DNA from: Candidatus Aminicenantota bacterium
GTDB lineage: Bacteria; Acidobacteriota; Aminicenantia; UBA2199
Reading direction: 5' to 3'
Assembly: GCA_023136725.1 (NCBI GenBank)
Contig: JAGLQR010000052.1
Location: 1 to 8,517, forward strand
DNA length: 8,517 nucleotides
A program made the translations under genes and the position numbers. How positions within the stretch are numbered: position 1 is the first letter of the stretch; each line of letters starts with the position of its first letter. Below are positions 1-6,331 of the stretch, piece by piece. The notes beneath the pieces were generated by a model, which had not been told where the DNA came from, made no database searches, and worked only from the letters and a program-made list of their open reading frames with translations.

Positions 1-1156
1 CGGCAACATCGAATAATTCCTCAATGGAAGTAGGGTAAAGGGAAAAAGCCAACTTGAATTTTTTATTGTCAACAAGTTTTTCAAGCTCTTCAGTTCCTCT
101 TATTCCTCCCACAAAATCTACCCTGTTATCCTTTCTGGGATTTGATATCCCCCAGACATAATCGAGGGCATTATTCTGAAGGATCGCAGCATCGAGTGAA
201 TCAACCGGATGGCCAGCCTCATAACTGTCCACCCTGGCTTTTAGAAGATACCATTTCCCGTCAATATACATGCAGAATTCTTTCTTGTTTTCCGGTTCCT
301 TCAGATCGGTCTCTTCATAGGTGAATTTATCAGAGAGTTTCAGGAATAACTCTGCTTTACACATTCCGTTCATATCTTTAAGAACCCTGTTGTAAGAGAG
401 TATCTTCATCTGGTTGTGAGGGAATATCACAGAAAGGAAAAAATTATACTCTTCATCACCGGTATGGCCTGGATTATCTTTTTCTCTCTCAAGTTTAATA
501 TTAGTTCCCGAGGCAGACCTGTGATGTCCGTCTGCGACATAAAGAAATTCGATTTTTTCAAAAGATCTTTTTATTGAATTGATCATTTCCTTATCTGTTA
601 CCAGATAGAGAATGTGATGAACCTCATCATCGGTCGTAAAATCATACTCAGGCTCCGAGTCCATACATTTGTTCATAAGTCCGGTAATATTTTCCTCATC
701 TTTGAATGTTAAAAATACAGGCCCGGTGTTGGCATTCAGAGTTCTGATATGGCGCATCCTGTCTTTTTCTTTATCTTCGCGGGTTAATTCATGTTTTTTT
801 ATTTTGTCATCAATATAATCCTGAGCAGATGCACCGGCAACAAGTCCTGTCTGAGTATGGCCTCTCCACTCCTGTTGATAGATGTAAAAGTATCTTTCAT
901 TGTCCTGGATCAGGACTCCTTCTTTGAGAAATTTTGAAAAGTTCTCTGCCGCTTTCTCATAGACCTCGTCAGAATAATGGTCTATATCTGCAGGAAGATC
1001 TATTTCAGGTTTAACAACATGCAGAAAAGAATACTCGTTCCCAGATGCAAAAGCTCTTGCTTCTTCTGAATTTAAAACATCATACGGCGGGGATGCAACT
1101 TTCTCTGCTAACTCTTTTTTAGGTCTGACTCCTTTGAAAGGTTCTATTCTGGCCAT
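1..1156 (-). CDS. DUF1015 family protein, C-terminus cut by window edge
   Basis: The reading frame is open for 385 codons from an ATG at 1156 to the window edge. The ATG sits 4 nt after a GGAGG ribosome site (1161-1165). Hallmarks I recognise from the DUF1015 family are SPPYDV at residues 22-27, KHELTREDKEKDR at 121-133, the highly characteristic ADGHHR at 208-213, the NRVLKD region near 256-261 and RVDFVGG at 345-351. Family members usually run about 410-440 residues, so roughly 30-50 residues are missing, including the usual C-terminal PPKSTWF-like segment. There is no signal peptide or membrane segment, so it should be cytosolic. The biochemical function is not established to my knowledge. 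The family often lies near serine biosynthesis genes, and the DGHHR motif resembles that of the ParB/sulfiredoxin-fold free-serine kinases (SerK, SbnI), so a small-molecule kinase role is a possible inference only. It has its own promoter just upstream and is probably transcribed separately from the sensor block behind it. Confidence 0.9.
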   Translation of the reverse strand, partial: MARIEPFKGVRPKKELAEKVASPPYDVLNSEEARAFASGNEYSFLHVVKPEIDLPADIDHYSDEVYEKAAENFSKFLKEGVLIQDNERYFYIYQQEWRGHTQTGLVAGASAQDYIDDKIKKHELTREDKEKDRMRHIRTLNANTGPVFLTFKDEENITGLMNKCMDSEPEYDFTTDDEVHHILYLVTDKEMINSIKRSFEKIEFLYVADGHHRSASGTNIKLEREKDNPGHTGDEEYNFFLSVIFPHNQMKILSYNRVLKDMNGMCKAELFLKLSDKFTYEETDLKEPENKKEFCMYIDGKWYLLKARVDSYEAGHPVDSLDAAILQNNALDYVWGISNPRKDNRVDFVGGIRGTEELEKLVDNKKFKLAFSLYPTSIEELFDVA

Positions 1157-1173
1157 TTTTCCTCCAAGGCACT

Positions 1174-1201
1174 ATTATAGAATAACAACTGTTTCTGTCA
1201 A
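1174..1201 (-). promoter_or_regulatory. Near-perfect sigma70 promoter for the DUF1015 gene
   Basis: Read on the minus strand, a perfect -35 box TTGACA (1201-1196) is followed after a 16-bp spacer by a perfect -10 box TATAAT (1179-1174). Transcription should begin around 1167. The GGAGG ribosome site starts at 1165, so the leader would be only about 10-12 nt. Such a consensus promoter suggests strong, housekeeping-type expression independent of the upstream sensor genes. Confidence 0.85.
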
Positions 1202-1267
1202 TATTATTTTGAACTAAGTATCATTTCCCACTAAACAAGATCGATTTAAAAAAAACATGCAATAAAT

Positions 1268-2731
1268 TTATCGTTTTTTTAACTCCTCTTCCAGCTCCTC
1301 AACCCTGTCACTTAACTCTTTCATTTTAAGTTCTCTCCCAACCATTGCATCAAACACCCTTTTCAGGTCAGATATATTTTCATTCAGTTCCTTCGCTTTT
1401 TCTGATACCTGGTTCTCAAGAGAGTTCTTTAATTTGTTAAGTTCCAATTCTGCAATTTTTCTTACTTCTACTTCCCTTAAAAGTTCATCTCTCGAAACAA
1501 CAGAGCTCTTCAGATCAACTGCCATCTTATTAAACGCTTTAGCAAGAGTTCCAATCTCATCTGATCTTGAAGTATCTATATTTATGTCAAAATTTCCTTC
1601 TGAAATCAGTCCGCATTTCTTTGTCAGGATTTTTATCGGCTTAACACTTCTATACCCGAGGAACAATGCCCCAAATGCAAAAAACATAATTGAAATTAAT
1701 CCTATTTTTACATAATTTTTTATCAGATCTTTCAAAGGCAGAAGTATTTTGTCTCTTTCTCTGTAGTTCAGGACCATCCACGATTCTCCGATATTTCCCT
1801 TCTTATGGTCGATGGATTCAAAACTTCCCCCGAATCCATAATTCCTGTTTTCGCTGGTTATTTTTATCTCTGAGAAACTCACTACCAGATCTAAATGCCC
1901 GTCATTGAATGAGAAAACTGTATCTGCCTCCTTTGCAATCTCATTAGTAATACTCCGGGGAACTCTCTTCGATAATGGTTCAACACCTTCTTCAAAAACA
2001 ATTGCCCCTCCGCTTCTTATTAATAAAAATTTTCCAAAGTCTGGATTATCATAGCTGAACAAAATCTTGTTTATCGAACCAATAATATTTACATTCACTT
2101 TTAGTATCCCTGTGATCTCATTTTTATCCGTTATCGGAATAACAATACCAAGAACATAACCACCAACACTGTCATCATATCCCCTGTCATCAAAAAAAAC
2201 TCTCCCATCCCCGTTAAAATTGGATCCCTTCCACCAATATTTTTCCCCATGTGCAAAAGTAGTCAGTTTTTCCGTGGAAGCGACAAGTGCTCCATATTTG
2301 TTAGTTAAGAATATTTCTCCGTACTCTCCTTTAATAATATTCTGCATCTCTTTAAAATAATTCGCAGTCTCATTGTTAATATACTCCTGAATAAAACTAT
2401 CATTTTTATTATCGATCTCCTTCCATTTCTTATTCAATGTAGCAATTTTTTTATTCCTTGGTATTTCACCCAGTTTTGAATACACCCGGTTACTATTATC
2501 GAGGGACTCTGATAAAACCGGTGCAAGAGAAAATGCCCTGATAGTTTTAACTTTTTCTTTCAGGATGATCTCAAAATTTCTCGAAATTTCATCAGTAATG
2601 GTCTTTCCAAACTGAAGGTCCTTATCCAGCAACATATTACTACTGAAAAAATAAGTCCCCAAAGATGAAATGGCCAGAATGATTATCCCGAAAATCATTA
2701 TCCTTATTGATAACTTTGCACCATAACTCAT
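1268..2731 (-). CDS. Membrane Cache-HAMP sensor protein with coiled-coil tail and no output domain
   Basis: This 487-residue protein looks like a membrane receptor. A hydrophobic segment at about 8-30 is followed by an extracytoplasmic region (31-340), a second membrane segment (341-359), a HAMP domain (360-411, with the VKPIKIL start and the DEIGTLAKAFNKM end) and a coiled coil to the C-terminus (416-487). The outer region looks like a double Cache sensor, from the pattern around residues 137-216 (GEIFLTNKYGALVAST, the YWWKG segment, then GYVLGIVIPI and ITGILKVNVNI). Its ligand is unknown. The protein ends in the tail shared with three neighbours (423-487). No H-box, ATP-binding N/G boxes, chemoreceptor signalling hairpin or GGDEF motif follows the HAMP, where a transmitter is normally found. 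The frame can be extended four codons to a GTG at 2743, but the ribosome site favours the ATG at 2731. It is the last gene of the five-gene block, 22 nt after the previous stop. Confidence 0.88.
   Translation of the reverse strand: MSYGAKLSIRIMIFGIIILAISSLGTYFFSSNMLLDKDLQFGKTITDEISRNFEIILKEKVKTIRAFSLAPVLSESLDNSNRVYSKLGEIPRNKKIATLNKKWKEIDNKNDSFIQEYINNETANYFKEMQNIIKGEYGEIFLTNKYGALVASTEKLTTFAHGEKYWWKGSNFNGDGRVFFDDRGYDDSVGGYVLGIVIPITDKNEITGILKVNVNIIGSINKILFSYDNPDFGKFLLIRSGGAIVFEEGVEPLSKRVPRSITNEIAKEADTVFSFNDGHLDLVVSFSEIKITSENRNYGFGGSFESIDHKKGNIGESWMVLNYRERDKILLPLKDLIKNYVKIGLISIMFFAFGALFLGYRSVKPIKILTKKCGLISEGNFDINIDTSRSDEIGTLAKAFNKMAVDLKSSVVSRDELLREVEVRKIAELELNKLKNSLENQVSEKAKELNENISDLKRVFDAMVGRELKMKELSDRVEELEEELKKR
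1271..1465 (-). repeat. Shared coiled-coil tail, copy 4 (most diverged)
   Basis: This stretch encodes the last 65 residues of the Cache-HAMP protein. It aligns without gaps to the tails of the three PAS proteins, with about 60% identity to the 2757-2954 copy by hand count. The core here reads ISDLKRVFDAMVGRELKMKEL, against VSDLQRFFDATVDRELRMKEL in its neighbour. Confidence 0.8.
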
Positions 2732-2737
2732 TATCTT

Positions 2738-2741
2738 CTCC
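2738..2741 (-). promoter_or_regulatory. Ribosome binding site that decides the start of the Cache-HAMP gene
   Basis: GGAG (minus strand, 2741-2738) lies 6 nt before the ATG at 2731, an ideal distance. The in-frame GTG at 2743 overlaps this site and has only AT-rich sequence with no Shine-Dalgarno match upstream of it. The shorter 487-residue product is therefore preferred. Confidence 0.75.
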
Positions 2742-2753
2742 ACTTAAATATTA

Positions 2754-4238
2754 TTAGGGTTTTTTTTCCAGTTCTGCTTTCAGTTTTTCATTTTCATCAG
2801 ACAATTCTTTCATTCTTAATTCCCTGTCAACTGTAGCATCAAAAAAACGTTGAAGGTCTGACACTTTTTCTTTCAATTCTTTAGTCTTCTCCGCAACCTG
2901 AACCTCAAGACCATCCTTTAACTTAAGTATCTCTTCTTCTGCTTTCTTACGCTCGGAGATATCGCGCGCAATTCCTGAAAATCCAACAGTATCTCCATTC
3001 TCATTTTTGATTGCAGATGAAATAATTTCCATTGGTATCAAAGATCCATCTTTGGCAACCATTTCAAATTCATTAGGTGTTCGGTCGCCGGTTATCCTTG
3101 CAGCCATTTTTTCCTGTAATAGAAGTTTATCCTCCGGTTTAAAGTATGAGAATCCTGAAGTTTCCTCCATCTCGTCCGGTTCGTATCCTAATATGTTCAA
3201 TACGGCAGGACTTAAGTAAGTGAATATCCCCTTCTCATCCATCCTCCAGATAATGATGTCATTAATATTCTCTATAGTTGTGCGTAATTTTTCTTCACTT
3301 TCCCGTAGTGCTTCTTCGGCCTTTTTCCGATAAGTGATATCATTAACCCTGGCTTGCAAAAACACCTTGTCTTTAAATTCAACCTTATTCAGCAATACAG
3401 TTGCATAGAACTCTTCTCCTCTGATCCGTTTATGGGTCCATTCAAAGAAGTTCTCCCCTTCACTCATAGCAATGTCTATCATTTCTTTCGCTTTTACGTT
3501 AGATAATTTCCCATCCGGCTGATATTCCGGAGAAAAATCCCATGGTGCCAGAGAAAGAAATTCATTTTCATCTTTCACTCTGAAAATCTCCAATATCTTG
3601 TTGTTCCCTGATGTGAATCTCCATTCAGGAGGCTCCAGGGTCATCACACCATCACCAGATGTTTCATAGATGAGCCTGAATTTTTCCTCACTTTCTTTTA
3701 AGGTCTCTTCTGCTTTCTTCCGCTCAGAAATTTCTATTTGAAGGTCAGCTGTCCTTATTTCAACTTGCTTTTCGAGATGATCCCGATATGTCTCCAATTC
3801 CTCTTTTTGCCACCGCCTTTCCAGATCGACAGAAAATATATTAATAAAATTACTGACAGCAGCTCTTAAATTTTCAGAAAGAGAGTCCTTTTTTACTTTA
3901 ATAATCATATATCCGTATGTCCGCAACGATGTTTGTAAAGCAAGGGTCATAGCATTACCATTTGCAGAAAAAGTGATTGAAAAATAATCCTGATCTTTAG
4001 AAGTGTTCTTTATTTCTATTAATATTTTCTTCGCCTCTTTTGAAAAATCCCCGATAACTTTATCTATTCCACGAATGCAGATACTGCATTTTTCAATAGC
4101 AGGTATATTTTTTAAGGCCTGACTGACAAACTCTCCCGATTTTATCTTGTCCGGAAAAATATACAGCATATTGTGAGCAGCAATCAATTGGGAAACAACA
4201 CCAGCTTCTAATTTGTAATTGTTTTCTTCACTTTTCAT
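2754..4238 (-). CDS. GAF-like/PAS-PAS sensor protein with coiled-coil tail and no output domain
   Basis: This is a 494-residue soluble protein. Residues 1-140 form a globular region that looks GAF-like but that I cannot assign firmly. It contains a CSIC cysteine pair at 51-54. A coiled-coil linker (about 140-185) leads to PAS 1 (about 186-302, ending VNDITYRKK) and PAS 2 (about 317-428, with the typical YLSPAVLNILGYEPDEM and ARDISERKK patterns). The shared tail occupies 429-494. No phosphorylatable H-box, ATPase, cyclase or DNA-binding domain follows. The PAS ligands cannot be named: there is no LOV cysteine motif, and I see no heme signature. Its ATG comes 6 nt after the stop of the MEDS gene and has no clear ribosome site, only an A/T-rich stretch. 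Translation is probably coupled to the MEDS gene, which suggests the two products are needed together. Confidence 0.88.
   Translation of the reverse strand: MKSEENNYKLEAGVVSQLIAAHNMLYIFPDKIKSGEFVSQALKNIPAIEKCSICIRGIDKVIGDFSKEAKKILIEIKNTSKDQDYFSITFSANGNAMTLALQTSLRTYGYMIIKVKKDSLSENLRAAVSNFINIFSVDLERRWQKEELETYRDHLEKQVEIRTADLQIEISERKKAEETLKESEEKFRLIYETSGDGVMTLEPPEWRFTSGNNKILEIFRVKDENEFLSLAPWDFSPEYQPDGKLSNVKAKEMIDIAMSEGENFFEWTHKRIRGEEFYATVLLNKVEFKDKVFLQARVNDITYRKKAEEALRESEEKLRTTIENINDIIIWRMDEKGIFTYLSPAVLNILGYEPDEMEETSGFSYFKPEDKLLLQEKMAARITGDRTPNEFEMVAKDGSLIPMEIISSAIKNENGDTVGFSGIARDISERKKAEEEILKLKDGLEVQVAEKTKELKEKVSDLQRFFDATVDRELRMKELSDENEKLKAELEKKP
2757..2954 (-). repeat. Shared coiled-coil tail, copy 3
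   Basis: This stretch encodes the last 66 residues of the GAF-like/PAS-PAS protein. It is 58/66 identical to copy 1 (6335-6532) by hand count, and the DNA is also close: 2863-2885 matches 6441-6463 exactly over 23 nt. Confidence 0.88.
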
Positions 4239-4244
4239 TTTATT

Positions 4245-4871
4245 TTATTTTAAATCCCACTCTTTCAGAAAATCCTCCGTATTCATATAGTATGGGTTCC
4301 TTACTATCTGGCCCTGAGCTATTATATATGGATGCACCTTGAGACACTCAAGCAGTGTGGCTCCATCAAATTCATTTGCATCATATTGGCAAACTGCAGT
4401 AACCGGATACTTAACAAGCACATCATTCACTTTCGCCTCATACTCCATCAGGCGATTGGAACCCGGTATGTTTTTTAACGCCCATGACATTTCGCCTGTC
4501 ACCCGGGAAGCCGGAAAATTTTCCTCTTTAGCAGTTTCATAAAAAACTTTCAAATTATCAAGCATTTCTTCCGGTTTGAAAATCCCTTCAGGATGATAAG
4601 TTTCTGCAGTACTTGAAACACTGAAATTACTGCTTTCTTTCAGATTGGGAACTGCAACACCCATCGAGGCAAGCCACTCACTTATCTGGTCAGGCTCCAT
4701 TTCATCAGCAAAATATGCTACCTTCTCACCGGCAGACAATCCGCCTTCCACGAATTTGGATATTATATTCCGCTGTTCCTCTTCATTGTTATAAATCAAA
4801 CACATATGGGTTCCGGCAGGAAATTTCTCCTCAGTGAAACCCAAGTTAACTGATATTTGGTTTTTGCACAT
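4245..4871 (-). CDS. Stand-alone MEDS (DcmR-like sensory) domain protein
   Basis: This 208-residue soluble protein is almost entirely one MEDS domain (methanogen/methylotroph DcmR sensory domain). Diagnostic stretches are GTHMCLIYNNEEEQ at 20-33, the GEKVAYFADE strand at 48-57, VTGEMSWAL at 124-132 and CQYDANEF at 161-168, followed by a conserved LLECLKVHP helix end at 173-181. In the DcmR repressor of dichloromethane-degrading methylotrophs this domain is attached to a helix-turn-helix and is thought to sense small organic molecules. Here there is no DNA-binding domain, so it would have to act through a partner. The region resembles a KaiC/RecA-like fold, but I see no intact Walker A motif, so ATP hydrolysis is doubtful. 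A strong AGGAGG site (4879-4884) lies 7 nt before the ATG. It sits in the middle of the sensor block, 25 nt after the preceding gene and 6 nt before the next. Confidence 0.88.
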   Translation of the reverse strand: MCKNQISVNLGFTEEKFPAGTHMCLIYNNEEEQRNIISKFVEGGLSAGEKVAYFADEMEPDQISEWLASMGVAVPNLKESSNFSVSSTAETYHPEGIFKPEEMLDNLKVFYETAKEENFPASRVTGEMSWALKNIPGSNRLMEYEAKVNDVLVKYPVTAVCQYDANEFDGATLLECLKVHPYIIAQGQIVRNPYYMNTEDFLKEWDLK

Positions 4872-4896
4872 AGTATTTCCTCCTAAATTCTTGTTT

Positions 4897-6285
4897 TCAT
4901 TGTTTCTTCAGATCGGCTTTTAGTTTTTTATTCTCATTATACAATTCTTCCATCCTCAGTTCCCTGTCAACCGTAGCATCAAAGAAACGTTGAAGATGGT
5001 CCACCTTCTCCTTCAATTCTTTTGTTTTTTCATCAACCTCGATCTCAAGACCTTCTTTCAACTTAAGGATCTCCTCCTCAGCCTTCTTCCGTTCAGTTAT
5101 ATCGATCAGGGAGCCTATAATAGCTGTTGTCTTTCCCGCTTCAACTAGAGGGAACTCACGTACTTCCACATGGATCTTCCGGCCATCCTTTCTAACCAGT
5201 TCCAGTTCATAAGGGGGTTGGCGCTTACATGTTTCTATTGCTCTGACAGTATTTTGAAATCCGATCTCATTTATCGGATTATCAGATGCCAGTACTGTCC
5301 ATCTTACCATCGCTTCTTCCTTAGTATAACCGAGAATATCTTTCACCTGAGGGCTTAGATATGTAAGGATATGATCAGAAGTATGAGAATAAAAAAGGCT
5401 TGTGCTATTCTCAAAGATATTTCGCAGTTGCACTTCACTTTCCGCTAATTGTTCTTCTGCTCTCTTCCGTTCTGAAATGTCTCTGGTAACAGCCAGAAGC
5501 TGATCTCCTATGATGTTCACAGTGCTTTCCATAAAACACCAGCTTCCTGCTTTGTTTTTAAAACGGAATTCAATTGTTTCACTAACAGGTAATGCCTCTT
5601 TAGTCAGAATTTTTTTTACTTTGAATTTAATATATTTTTTCAAAAGAGGAAATAAAACCTTTTTATCATCAGGATGTATAAAATCGAAAAAGGACTTCCC
5701 GAGCATATCTTCAGGATCATATCCCAGAAGAGATTTTACTGAAGGATTTACGTAAACATAAACCGCTTTCAGATCAAACGTTGTTATTGCAATATTATCG
5801 CTTGTATTTTCTGTGATTAACCTGAGCTGCTCTTCTGATTTGCGAAGTGCCTCGAGGGTAGCCTCTCTCTGGGAATCGGCCTTTTTACGTTCCGTGATGT
5901 CTCTTACGATACTTTGATAGTGTGTGAAATTTCCAAAACTATCCTTCACCATGGCAATATTTATCTCTGCCGGGAACTCTGTCCCGTCTTTTTTAACAAA
6001 AGTGCGTTCATATATCGGTATTGCCTGACCGGCCAGCAACAACTTTTTTATTTTCTGAGATTCTCTCTTTTCACCTGGTTTTGTGAAATTGCTGATTGGT
6101 TGACCGACTATTTCTTCCACTGAATAACCGAGTAGATCAGCAGCCTGCTGATTAACTTCCATATGAATATCTTCTAAACTGAACAAAAAGACCGCATCAT
6201 TGGTTCGTTCAAATAGAGCCCGGTAGCGCTGCTCACGATCCCGAAGTTTTTTTTCCAGTTGGTCAGAATTTTTTTGATCACTCAT
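4897..6285 (-). CDS. Triple-PAS sensor protein with coiled-coil tail and no output domain
   Basis: This is a 462-residue soluble protein. After a short helical start there are three PAS domains: about 21-132 (ALFERTNDAVFLF, LLGYSVEEIVGQ, RDITERKK), about 154-272 (TSDNIAI, LLGYDPEDMLGKSF, HPDDKK, RDISERKR) and about 287-398 (LSPQVKDILGYTKEEAM, IDITERKK). They are joined by the usual short helical connectors. The shared coiled-coil tail (398-462) closes the protein. No transmitter or effector domain is present. PAS 2 has a lysine-rich stretch (about 207-219) between its helices and the later strands. Ligands are unknown: no LOV flavin-cysteine motif is visible. AGGTGG lies just before the ATG, giving a usable ribosome site. 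The gene follows the upstream triple-PAS gene by 46 nt. It resembles that gene in architecture, but their PAS domains differ much more than their tails. Confidence 0.9.
   Translation of the reverse strand: MSDQKNSDQLEKKLRDREQRYRALFERTNDAVFLFSLEDIHMEVNQQAADLLGYSVEEIVGQPISNFTKPGEKRESQKIKKLLLAGQAIPIYERTFVKKDGTEFPAEINIAMVKDSFGNFTHYQSIVRDITERKKADSQREATLEALRKSEEQLRLITENTSDNIAITTFDLKAVYVYVNPSVKSLLGYDPEDMLGKSFFDFIHPDDKKVLFPLLKKYIKFKVKKILTKEALPVSETIEFRFKNKAGSWCFMESTVNIIGDQLLAVTRDISERKRAEEQLAESEVQLRNIFENSTSLFYSHTSDHILTYLSPQVKDILGYTKEEAMVRWTVLASDNPINEIGFQNTVRAIETCKRQPPYELELVRKDGRKIHVEVREFPLVEAGKTTAIIGSLIDITERKKAEEEILKLKEGLEIEVDEKTKELKEKVDHLQRFFDATVDRELRMEELYNENKKLKADLKKQ
4900..5094 (-). repeat. Shared coiled-coil tail, copy 2
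   Basis: This stretch encodes the last 65 residues of the second triple-PAS protein. It is in the same register as the other copies, with the core LQRFFDATVDRELRMEEL. It ends one residue earlier than copies 1 and 3. Confidence 0.87.
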
Positions 6286-6331
6286 TTATCCACCTTTTTA
6301 ACATAAACAATACAAATCTTTACAATAAATA

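Noticed and set aside
1202..1267. Possible terminator after the last sensor gene, with an eight-T run on the minus strand
   Set aside because: The T run at about 1248-1255 is not preceded by a G+C-rich stem. Only a short ATTTA/TAAAT pairing is possible.
2732..2743. GTG start at 2743 for the Cache-HAMP protein (491 residues)
   Set aside because: No ribosome site precedes it, while GGAG at 2738-2741 is ideally placed for the ATG at 2731.
6286..6331. Internal promoter between the two triple-PAS genes
   Set aside because: The AT-rich 46-nt gap offers only weak boxes (for example TTATTG with TATGTT), no better than expected by chance in such sequence.
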